Assembly (NCBI GenBank): GCA_951799445.1
Contig: OX637287.1
Location: forward strand, 19,716,224-19,780,223
DNA length: 64,000 bases
DNA from: Pseudisothecium myosuroides
Taxonomy: Eukaryota; Streptophyta; Bryopsida; Hypnales; Lembophyllaceae
Reading direction: 5' to 3'
A program made the translations under genes and the position numbers. Below the pieces are notes generated by a model, which saw only the letters and a list, made by a program, of their open reading frames with translations, searched no databases and was not told the origin of the DNA. Numbering within the stretch: position 1 is the stretch's first letter; every line of letters starts with the position of its first letter. Of this stretch, positions 43,792 to 54,655 are shown piece by piece.

Positions 43792-44798
43792 TCATTACAA
43801 AGTTGGAACCCTATGAAATGTCAATGATTATCGTGTGGTTACTATTGTTTCATGGATGCGTACATTAATTTACAATTTTATCGCATTGTTACGATGCCCA
43901 CAATTTTTGCACAAATGTAAAAATCCTACAAAAATCCTGCAACCCACCATGTAGCAACTACCACAAATAGTGATGCCACCAAGGTTTGAACCGTGAACCT
44001 CCAAGTTGAGGCCCAAGGTTCTTAATAATCCAATGCACCACCAACTCACACATGTATCCAAAGTAGGAGTTGGAAGTTATTTACCAAGTTTTTGCAATTT
44101 TTTTCAAGTGCTTTGTAAAATCAGCAGACTTCAAACCTCATTTAGGCATAGTAAATCAATTTTTTTCAAAAAACTATGAACTACGAAAAGTTGTAAAATG
44201 AAATTAACTTTCACCTCCAATAATCCGTTTGTGATTCAAAGATTTTTATAAAAAGTTATGAACAAAATTCAGAGACACATTTGTAAATGTAAAAAAATTG
44301 TTCATTCCGACCTGTCTCTGAATTTTGTCCATAATTTTTTATAAAAATCTTTGAATCACAAACGGATTCTTGGAGGTAAAATTTAATTTAATTTTACAAC
44401 TTTTCGTAGTTCATAGTTTTTTGAAAAAAATTGATTTACTATGCCTAAATGAGGTTTGAAGTCTGCTGATTTTACAAAGCACTTGAAAAAAATTGCAAAA
44501 ACTTGGTAAATAACTTCCAACTCCTACTTTGGATACATGTGTGAGTTGGTGGTGCATTGGATTATTAAGAACCTTGGGCCTCAACTTGGAGGTTCACGGT
44601 TCAAACCTTGGTGGCATCACTATTTGTAGTGGTTGCCACATGGTGGGTTGTAGGATTTTTGTAGGATTTTTACACTTGTGCAAAAATTGTGGGCATCGTA
44701 ACAATGCGATAAAATTGTAAATTAACGTGCGCATCCATGAAACAATAGTAACCACACGATAATCATTGACATTTCGTAGGGTTCCAACTTTGTGATGA
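43792..44798. mobile_element. 1-kb palindromic foldback element at LTR/primer-site junction
   Basis: Two arms of nearly 490 bases are mirror images around about 44297. The outer ends are TCATTACAAAGTTGG and CCAACTTTGTGATGA. Each arm contains a tRNA-like segment with B-box-like GGTTCAAACC and an inner core shared with 40715-41150. No clear target duplication could be set. Mirror ORFs of 63 codons arise on both arms and are not genes. Confidence 0.9.
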
Positions 44799-45020
44799 TG
44801 TTAAACTATAATTAAAACAATGAGGCAAGAAATAAAAGAGTCAAATCATTCTTGAATAACTTCTTAATTGTAATGCTCAACACTTGAGCCTTTAAATAAT
44901 ACATGAAAGGTTTCTAATCTATGTCTAAAGATACATCTTTTGAGAAGGGTTATGTCTTCTATAAAAGGCAATATCTTTTTAAGACTAATTATATTATGTT
45001 TGATGTTATTACATCCATCA
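44799..45020 (-). repeat. Copia 5' LTR
   Basis: It matches the LTR at 35241-35606 and is followed by the TATTA duplication at 45021-45025. Confidence 0.92.
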
Positions 45021-46150
45021 TATTATACATGGCCACTTCTAATTGAGGTATTCAAAAATTTATGCTTACACTATGTTTAGAAATGCATATAAATTATAAT
45101 CTCCTTGTAGGTATTTAATGAATAAAGATATGTACATTTACCAATCTAAAGTCTCTTGTGACTTTTGCACATGTTTAGTGATGAATCATTCTATTGACAA
45201 AACTTGTGTTATGTGTTCAACCTTCATGACTCATTCAAAACTCAAAAGGTTTGTAGAACTACACAGTATATAGTAATGGGCAGGCCTTGCAAAATACATA
45301 CATAGGAAATGCATGAATATAGTGAATATAATTAATATTTTGACTACTATGTTAGAGATCCATTGTTTATGATCAATATGTATTAGGCTGTTGGATTAAA
45401 GAACAAAAAAATGTCCAAGGAAGATGAATACCTTTGGATAAGGAAAGAAAATGGGAGAATTAGAGGAAGAACAAATACGACTTGCAGATGAAGAAACTAA
45501 ACAAACGAATATACAAGATTTTTATCAATGGAAAGCATCTATTAAAAATAGTAACTTAATAAAATTTGTTTAACTTTAAAGTATTGTCACCACCAGAAAT
45601 TGATGCCTCGGGCATTTAGAGGTTAAAGTCAATTTTGCTAATTTGACACACTTTCTTGCTTAGAATTATTTTAGCATTATTGAGTATTCAAAATTAATGA
45701 CGTTGAGCTGAATTTTTTGGTCTATTTCTGCAGTAGGTGAGCATGTTCCTTCTAAACATCTTAAAATAGATTTTTAAATTTCCACCACATTTGTTGCAAA
45801 TAAGGTTCCTTAGAATGCACAATTCTAAATATTGAAGATGGTTTCAAGCTCATTCTTTTGGTGAAATTTCTTTGTAGTCTAAATTTTGCCTACCTTGCAA
45901 AAGTGAAGAGTAATAGTATAGGGGTTCAAAATCTAAAGAATGGTCAAATTGTCTATTTTATTGTGACTAAAGTCACTTGTATTATAGAATAATATGAAAT
46001 ATATGTTTATTTAGTCTTCAATTCCACGAAGGATAGGATTAATCCATCTTTATCCTTACACCTAAGAATAATAATTTGGTTGCTAGTCCATTACCAATGC
46101 AATAGATGCATGAGTGTGGTCCCGGTCTTGCCTAGTCGGGACTTATTTTC
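45021..46150. other. AT-rich interval, nothing recognised
   Basis: It resumes the DNA into which the Copia element inserted. CACCACCAGAAATTGATGCC at about 45578 resembles a decayed CACTA-type end but has no partner that I can find. Confidence 0.4.
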
Positions 46151-48310
46151 GGCAATTTGTCCATGATAAACCATAATTAATTTGTCATGCACACGTGTAC
46201 TATCCAATTTAAAAATGTAGAAATAGATATTATAATAATATATATAACATATAATTTGCAAATGTTCCTTAATTATTGGTTATATTTTAACCATTGACAA
46301 ATTGTTCCAATAACTAATTAATTAATTACTAATTAGGATGAGAATTAAAATAGGTCTTGGTTGTACAACAATTTGTTCCTATTTAATGCAAGGCATGATG
46401 TGTAATGCAAGCTCTTCTAAAGCATTATTTGTACAAGCCCACAACAATTTGTCAATGAAACATTTATCTAGGCTCATAATACCAACAAAACATGGATTAC
46501 CAATTCAAAAACGGCGGTTTCAACCCTGGCTTAAGTTTAGTGCCCATACTTTGCCACATTTTCAATGGTTGCTACAGCTGCTTAGAGACAAACATATAAC
46601 TTACTAAGTTTTTACAATAATCAGCCTACTTATTCATGTTCATATTTTCATGTTATTTACATTTATTCAAGCATATTGTTTATTGACCACTTGACATTGA
46701 ACTTAATCAGAATATCAGATATACTTACACAATCTTTTAGTTGAGAATACTGCCAAGACAAATTGTCGTCTACACATACATATTTTCTTGCAAACATACC
46801 ATTGACAACCTCCAATTTTTCTAATCAAATTGTCAAACTATAGGTCAATTGTACATCTCTCTATGCACACAATTTGTCTCTCTAACAATTTGTAGTTTCA
46901 TTCAACAGATTCACAACAAATAGACATTCAACCATACATGCTCTAAATTTTTGCATGGTAAATTTTATCTCATGAAATTCATAGGATTAATCTCTCCCAT
47001 TTGCTATACTCTAGCTTTTGTCACTTTGTCTAATTTTCCAAAGATTTATTTCTATTTGAAACTACAATATTTTTATGATAAATTTTACATTCAAACTTGA
47101 CAATTTGTTACATAAAAACTAAACAAACAATGGCAATTGATTCTTTCAATGCAAGGATATTCAATTTCAAGCATTCAAAATTATACACAATGGCAAATGG
47201 CAACTAATCAGTAGAATTCAGATGCAACTTGCCATTATAGTATTATACAAATCAACCACAAAGTTATTTTCTTGAATAAGTCTTTAGCAGTCTCCGCATT
47301 TGTCCAGGCTTCCAGGCTGCATCCGCTCGTGTGTTGCAACTTCTCATAACTTCAATTTGTCATGTTTTCTTCAATTCCAAAGTTGCACAATCCAATTTCT
47401 TCCACCATGTAAAGTCTACATCACTTTTCATTGAAGATATTAGTAGATAGATAAATTGCTCTAGACATAGACAACAAAACTAAACCCACTCAATCCCGCA
47501 CTCAATGAATCGCATTGGATTACATGATCAAATAGTCTAAAACTTCTACACTCTATTTACTGATTAGACAATTTTAGCCAAAACACATACTTATCAGAAG
47601 GACGACTTGCCTTAACTCACAATATACAATTCATTCATCAACGTTGTGCCCATTATAATTACAATTTGTCAAACTCATACATGCACACACTAGCTCCAAT
47701 CAGTAAAATTACTCATATCCATAATAGCAATTTGTCAAGGATTTCAACAAAGACAAGATAACAACTCACATAACTTTTAACTTCCCCAATTCTTACAAGC
47801 AAATGGCTAGATTTACACAATTATATAATAAACATATAACTTGTCCAATTACTCGTACAAACACAAGTTCAATCATTAGACTAACAACACAATTTGTTGT
47901 ATCTTACTATACATGCATATGGTTGACTGAATTAACAGATAAGTTGCCTACTACACTCCCAACAATTTACAAATCCAATCACTGGATTTTTCACTACTAC
48001 ACTTACAAACTATCAACTCACATACGTACCGAGAGTTACAATAATTGTCAACTCACATGCGTACCAAAAGTTACAAAAGACAAATTGTTGTAACCACACC
48101 ACAATAACACATGAAATTACACACTTCAAATTGCCACAAAAAAGATAGAAACAAAGTTATATATTAATTCATGAAGAAATTTACTTTACAAAAGACAAAA
48201 GACTTGTTTTGAAAATCAAGAAAATAGGGGTGAGAAAACTCAAATTGTCCAACCTATATCTTGACCAAAAAATGACCATTCGCCTTAAAAGGACTCCAAG
48301 ACAATTTGTT
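46151..48310. repeat. Dispersed ACAATTTGT motif field
   Basis: At least 15 copies of ACAATTTGT, CAATTTGTC or the inverse ACAAATTGT occur in about 2.2 kb (for example near 46152, 46297, 46368, 46444, 46758, 46868, 46884, 47100, 47352, 47661, 47728, 47889, 48080, 48241 and 48300), in both orientations and irregularly spaced. No coding frame is convincing. The density resembles the subterminal binding-site regions of CACTA or Mutator-like elements. Confidence 0.7.
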
Positions 48311-49297
48311 ACTTTTCAAATCCATACTATTTTAAATGCTTTGAATCTAAGCCATTTACAAAGACAATAAGCCTAAATTATCTAACAATGTGAAAATAGT
48401 TTGACAATTGGTCTTCATTTAAAAGTGTTGCACAAGACAATTGGCCAAAAATTAAAAAATTGAACTACCCACACTCCTCAAAATCAAGTCCTCACAAATG
48501 GCCTATTTTTTTAGATTTTTTAAAGTTATTTTTCCTATTTTTTACAAATTCTCTTGAAATGTTAGTTCTTAATTTTGAGAATTTTTCTATGCTTTTTTTT
48601 CTTGGAGTACCATCTTTTTAAAGGTGCATACATTGGCTATATACATTTTATATTTTAAATTTTATTTTTTCTAATTTTAAAATATTCCTAAAAAAAACAT
48701 GATAATATGGTACAAAATCAATTAGTCATTCTTGCAATATTATTGCTCCCAATAGATATAGTAAAAAAGGTTGCAAACCATTGCATTAACATTAGAAGAG
48801 ATTTGAGGCCTTTAGAGGGCCGTTTCACAGACTCTTTGGGATAGCACACTTCAAGAATTCATAATAAATTCATACTTTGTAGATAAAATATAGTGTAATT
48901 TCAATTGCTTTCACCATTTTACACATTTGTCTTCATGTGAAATTTAAAAAAAAAATAGCAATGGGATGAGGATAAACTCCTAATTTTGACTGCTACGAAT
49001 TGTTTTACTCCAATCAACAACTTAAACACAATGGTAAAGCACTTCCAAAATTTATGACTTACAAATGATTTTTGTAAGTTTCACTAATTACCTCAAATTA
49101 ATGTACCAATAGTGCATCAAATGCCCCAAGATAATTGCATAGTATGAACATCTTGTACAATTTTTAAAACGTCAAACCACCCTAGTATTAGTATCATTCG
49201 AGGTTGGTCACTATGGCTTTATTACCCCAACAAAGGTGTTTCTTCAATATCTACATATACAAGACTGGTTGGATATGACTTACTGCAACGGTGTTGG
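48311..49297. other. AT-rich interval, nothing recognised
   Basis: No gene, array or clear inverted repeat was found. Confidence 0.5.
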
Positions 49298-49523
49298 TAT
49301 GTGAGCCCAAGAATGCGAGCTTGTAAGCATTGAGCCTACAATATAAGTATCTATAATATAGATACCACACACTATAGAAGGTGTATATATCATAAACACT
49401 TATAATCATGGATATTTGCAACATATATATCCTATAATCATAGACAATTTCTATAGTATACACCTATAATATAGATGTGTAGTATTCTAGGCTCATGGGC
49501 TCACACTCCTATGCTCACATCCG
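49298..49523. repeat. Imperfect foldback element
   Basis: TATGTGAGC...GAGCCTA at the left (49299 onward) is mirrored by TAGGCTCATGGGCTCACAC...GCTCACAT at the right, with CTATAATATAG-type repeats inside. Arms of about 60 bases are imperfect. A further inverted pair, GTACGCAACTC (49527 onward) and GAGTTGCGTAC (49797 onward), suggests a second, nested structure. Confidence 0.5.
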
Positions 49524-51421
49524 GGTACGCAACTCATGTACTATACACAAGGGTCATCAACATTAAAACGGCTCAAAGGACGATTTTTGTAAAAATTATA
49601 TAAAAAAAACTCATATAATTAGTTCCTTAATGCTATTATTGTTCCTAAAGAAATATCATTTCATATATATAATTATGTTTTTGGATTCCCTGTTAAAAGG
49701 GCTACAAGAATTTTCTACATTAAAACAAATTGTATCCCTTGAAATTGGACTAAAATGCATTATAAGTGATTATAATCAGGGCCATATAATATGGGAGTTG
49801 CGTACCTGAGTGCTCACATAATAGCAACCCTCCGCAACTACACGCCCTCTAACCTTGAGAGGAAAGCCAGGCCTATGACCACAAATTCAAGCCTCACCAT
49901 CCTTTACTCTATTTGCTACCATTTTGCAACTATATATAAATGAAATTTTTTATATTTATTTTTCAAAGGTGAAATCACATGTCTTCTATGAGTTGTAAAA
50001 ATTTGAATTCATTTTGTAATAATTTGTTTAATAGAGAAGTGAAGGAAATATACATGTGAAGCTATTATTCATTTCTTTCCAATAAATATTCTGAAAGTTA
50101 AAAGTTTTTTTAAAATTTCAATGTTAAATTGGGCAGCAAAAAATATTTTCTAAAAAAAAATTAATAAATTTTGTTGGATTGGGTATATTATTACCTACTC
50201 AAAAACACGAACCATTCAATTTCAAATAATGAAGTGAAAATTATGAAGAGTTTTAGTTTGTTGGTAAGGTACCCCCCCATAATCAACCAAATAAGGAATT
50301 CCAACATGATTTGGAGTAGTGAAGGCAAAACAAATATTTTTCAGAGGTACATCAATAGAAATGACATGGATTGCAAAAAAATTGGTAATTTTTTTCCCTT
50401 GAATTGAAATTACTATGAATTTTGGGAGGCAAAAAGTGCGCCGGACCCATGGCCAATGTCTAGACTCTTCCAATTTCGATCATTCAATAACTTTTTACCT
50501 AATTATTCTTTTCTAAATTTTTTTTTACAACTTGGGACATGTGTCATGTATTTATTAGTTCCAACCTTGAAAATGAAAAAAAATGGCATTCTAAGCATGG
50601 TCAGAAATACGTGCACCTATAGGGCGGGAATGGGTCACTGATCAGGAATGGGGGGGTTACCTTAGTGAAGGTAGAAAAACATATGAAGTTGTCTTTTGCA
50701 CTCAATTTTGAAAATTTTCATATAAAAGCTAAAATAAAGGATATCAAATTTTTACTAAAACATTCTTACCATTGAAATTAACAATTCTCAATTTCTTATA
50801 AAAATTGTTAATGCTTTAGTTTTTCTTTTTCTTTAGTACCACCTTCCACTTTATAATTTTTCTAACAATGAATATAAAAGCTTTTTTGGTTTAATTTTTT
50901 TCATATATTCTCAATCCATTTTCCAACGTATTGACTACAAATGCACAAGTTATAGCAAATATGTGTATTTTCTAGAAATGTTGCAAGACAAAACTTTACC
51001 TTTTAGAAAGGCTAGGAAAAACTATATTTTGAAGTTTAGGCACATTGAACTTGCAATTGGTGTGGATATTCACTATAATTTTTTTGGATGATGTACTTAA
51101 ACAAGTTAACCAAAGGATCCTACAATTGAAATTGATTTAGAAATGAATATAGATGAAGATTTTAGCCTGGCTTGCATTAGGGACTAGTATTTTGAAGCAG
51201 TTTTGGGACTCTAAACATGAAAGAACTGTACAAGTTAACCCCTAATGATCCAAGCGACCATTTTCTGGTCAGTGCCTTTTTTTTAACTACCCATTTTCAA
51301 ATTTTTGAGTTTTTATAAAATAAAAATTAATTCTAAAAAATAAATTGCATTATAAATCCTATGGCAGTAGGTTCATCAAATTTTGAGTTAAATTCCGCCT
51401 TGGAGAATTTTTCAAATTTAA
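49524..51421. other. AT-rich interval, nothing coding
   Basis: No domain-bearing frame. TTAACCCCTAA at 51235 resembles the piggyBac-type MITE end seen 187 bases further on and may be a remnant of another copy. Confidence 0.4.
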
Positions 51422-52002
51422 CCCCTAAAGTCCCATTGGCCCTACGGGGGCCAAAATGCGACTTCGGGTAGGCTCATACAATCTCAATATTCATCATAAT
51501 TTTCTGAAACTTCTTGTAAAGCTTGGAAAATACACAAGGTTCTTGGAAATATAATTTTTATTACAATCGGTGCCTGGAAGCAAAAGTTATGGCACAAAAA
51601 GTCAAAAATGGAGGTCGGCGGGCAGCCCGTAAAAAATCACAAAAAGTCAAAATAATTTTTTTTAAATTTTTTTCCTAAAAGATTATATTTTGTGTACATT
51701 TGAAGCTTTGATTCATTCTATTTGGACTAGTGATGAGAAAGTTATGGACAATCTTGTTTTTCGGGCAATCTAATAATGTTCCTGCAAAAAAACTCTTTGC
51801 CCAACTTTGAATGCTAATATCTTCCAATCCGTACGGTCAAAATTGATGAAATTTTTACCACATGATCTTAGACAAATGAAGAACAAGATCCTATGGTTGG
51901 ATTCCAAAAAAAAAATGTTTTTTCTGCTTTCTTAGGTGAATGCAACAAAAATGGCAGTTTTGAGTGGTTTTTGATAGAAAAATGGCCTTGGGACTTTAGG
52001 GG
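51422..52002. mobile_element. piggyBac-type MITE (copy B, 581 bp)
   Basis: It begins CCCCTAAAGTCCC after TTAA (51418-51421) and ends GGGACTTTAGGGG before TTGA (52003-52006), one change from TTAA. It is the inverse-orientation relative of copy A at 37507-38084, including shared interior words such as CAATCCGTACGGTC and GAGTGGTTTTTGATAG. Confidence 0.85.
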
Positions 52003-52654
52003 TTGAGTGGTGTAGTATAGTTTACAACTCATTTTTGGGGGTTCAGTTTGGGCATGGACTAAAAATTCAGCCAACCAATGTGAGTCTTGCCCACCTCAAA
52101 AAGAGCAGATCCAAGAAGTTAAGGAGAAGACAGTTGTATTCCATTTTTTTTCTCTTACAAACACTATTCTCATTTCAGTGACCACCCTACATTACAAGCT
52201 CCACCTTGAATTGAAAAATACTTGGAACATTGTGAAATTTTACATGTACATTGTCAACTCTCTTATCTTTCATTGAGCACAATAAAGGCATCATTTCAAA
52301 ATATTCTCACAAAGATATGCTCCTTCAAAGTGCACTCCCTTGTATTTCCATTGACCCAAATAAAACTTCAAACTTAAATATCTCGTAAACCGTGCAGTCA
52401 AATAATCTGAATTTTTTTTGAGCTGCTCACTCTCAATGTGAACTTCAAGTTCATACAGTTAAATTCTATCCAATCTCAAGAAAAAAATGAGCAAAAAAAT
52501 TGCTCAAGTTCTTGACAGTTTTGGTCCATTTTGAAAGTACATCCCCATGGGTCATTAAGTCGCAGCATTCTGTTTCTCGTACGAAAGCAACTGCAGAGTT
52601 TAGAAGTCCAGAAGCCGGTCAGGACTGTCGTCAAGTCTCCAATTCGGCAGCACG

Positions 52655-52918
52655 TTAGCACACACAATTCGAGAATCGAGACTCTTCCTATTTTTTCTTC
52701 AAGCGGGAAGTTAGGGATGCATCTTAGCACACACAATTCGAGACTCTTCCTATTTTTTCTTCAAGCGGGAAGTTAGGGATGCATCTTAGCACACACAATT
52801 CGAGACTCTTCCTATTTTTTCTTCAAGCGGGAAGTTAGGGATGCATCTTTTTAGCACACACAATTCGGGACTCTTCCTATTTTTTCTTCAAGCGGGAAGT
52901 TAGGGATGCATCTTCTTG
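52655..52918 (+). repeat. Tandem array, four units of 62-69 bp
   Basis: TAGCACACACAATTCG recurs at 52656, 52725, 52787 and 52852, each followed by GACTCTTCCTATTTTTTC and AGCGGGAAGTTAGGGATG. Units are nearly identical, so expansion is recent. It lies about 1.7 kb upstream of the aldehyde oxidase start. Confidence 0.93.
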
Positions 52919-54655
52919 GCTGTGGAAAGGAATGCAAGAAGCCCTACAACCCATGCCACCTCCTCGATCTGAGTGGATTAGAAAAAGGGCATCGGGAACA
53001 TGGCCTTCCACCACCCCAGCCGTTCCTTCTTCCAAGACTGCTGACCACGAAGTCCGTCAGGGAAAACGAAAAGAGACTCTTTCATCATGCGAACCTTCGA
53101 GCATGTGGTCACAAAGTGACGAAGATCTCTCCCCCAACAGGCTCGAAACTGTAGCGATGAAGAAACTGTAGCGATGAAAAAACTGTAGCTTGATTATTGC
53201 CTGACGACGGACTGACGGAGGTCTAACAAAAAGCATTGACTCTTCATGGCACTGTTTTTAATTAGTAGTAGACGTACACCTGTTGCAAGAGTGTGCAACA
53301 AGCGTGCAAGACTCTCTTTGCATATTTTTGCTTGCATATTTTTGTTTCCAAGAGCCAGGGGAAAGGTATGCATGACGAAGTCATCAAAGGAATGTTCGTC
53401 ACGCTCTACGTATTCATCATGGAACGTGGGATGAAATAATTGGATAATATTTCTTCACGATGGAAACATGAACGGATTTTGTGACAGGAATCGTGGCTTT
53501 CCTTACTTAACCCAGTAAGGACGCCGCGGACCATAAGTGTCCGATGAATGACAAGGGATTCTCCAATGTAGGACAGAACTACAACTATTCATCCTTGGAG
53601 TTTTTTTGTGGAAAGTGGAGAACATCTAGAGTAGCTTGACTTCCAATGAATACTTTTGGATTTTTTTATTCCAATGACTCTCACGGTTATACAATGCATG
53701 ATTTCCAGGGTCACCCCCCGCGTCCTTACAGGGTTAATATAATAGACGGAACTGATGGATTTGGAAGCCTTGGTCACGGTGCGTTGCTACCACACGTCTC
53801 TCCCGTCCATGGTGTGGTCCATGAATTTAATCAGCTCCTTGGATTTGACTTTCCGTTGATCTCAAACCAGCAGCTAAGTTAGTAAATTCCAACCTGAATT
53901 CAGGCGGCTGAAAAGCTCACTTAACTGCAGGTTCAATTCGAGTGACTGAGATTGCTGCTGGTATGTGCTTGTCGTTACAATCAGTCAGACTGAGAATTTG
54001 AGTTCGCATTCCCAATTTGCTATTATTCTGTCAAGTGATAGCAGGGCTAGCTTGGCCTTTGCTGACATCTGGTGACTGAATTATGTAGCAGGCTTGGAGC
54101 GAATCAGACAATGTGTTGTAAAGATTAGTATGCAGGAGTGAGGGATCTAGGTTCGGCAGCTGGGCAGCAAAGCATAGGTTCCTATGGTCCTCAAGCAGTA
54201 AGTTTTTCTGTTTGGTACTCAGAGCATCCCCACAGCAGCTCATAGTTTGACGCAAACCCGGGGAGGTGGCCGGGTCGGCCATTTTAATTGCCCCACAGCG
54301 ACTCAAAAATGGTTCAAAACTGGCCGGCCATGAAATAATTTGATGAAGACTCCGTCAAATGGTGAAGCTTGGAAGTGTCTAAAGTAGTGCAATGAGCCTC
54401 TTGCGGATTTGACTTTCCGTTGATCTTTGCGAAGGTCAGAATTAATTTTGGGGCCGGAGTCTGAAACTTGTGAGCACGCACCTTGTCTGTGGTAGAAGTT
54501 CGTGAACTCGCTGTAAGCCTTAGTGCATTGGTTTCATTGTAGGGGGAATTAGTTTGCTTTGGTAGAAAGCTTACTTGGGAAGTTTTGATCGATCAATTGA
54601 GCCTGAGCGGATCGGAATTGGGGGTTGAGGCTGCAGATAGATTGAGAGAGCAAAG
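52919..54655 (+). other. Upstream region of the aldehyde oxidase gene
   Basis: A short frame at 52932-53171 (Pro/Ser/Lys-rich) is not recognised and may be a remnant. A 22-bp direct repeat beginning GGATTTGACTTTCCGTTGAT occurs at 53841 and 54405. No clear TATA box was identified. The last 100 bases before the ATG look like a 5' UTR. Confidence 0.4.

Larger units (their letters stand above)
35241..45020 (-). mobile_element. Copia LTR retrotransposon with nested insertions
   Basis: Left LTR 35241-35606 (220 bp after removing a MITE) and right LTR 44799-45020 (222 bp) share sequence end to end. They have the form TG...CA on the reverse strand and are flanked by the 5-bp duplication TATTA (35236-35240 and 45021-45025). 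On the reverse strand the order is 5' LTR, primer site, gag, zinc knuckle, integrase, reverse transcriptase, RNase H, a purine run (AAAGGAGGC) and 3' LTR, the Ty1/Copia order. It is interrupted by at least seven other elements and many stops, so it is not functional. It inserted next to the right end of the Plavaka-like locus. Confidence 0.93.

Noticed and set aside
43870..44720. Paired 63-codon ORFs on opposite strands
   Set aside because: They are the same sequence read from both arms of the palindrome; no coding signal.
46338..46607. 89-codon ORF
   Set aside because: It lies in the ACAATTTGT field, has no domain, and its composition matches the surrounding non-coding sequence.
47803..48093. 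96-codon Thr/Ser-rich ORF
   Set aside because: Low-complexity translation of AT-rich repeat-bearing DNA with no family resemblance.
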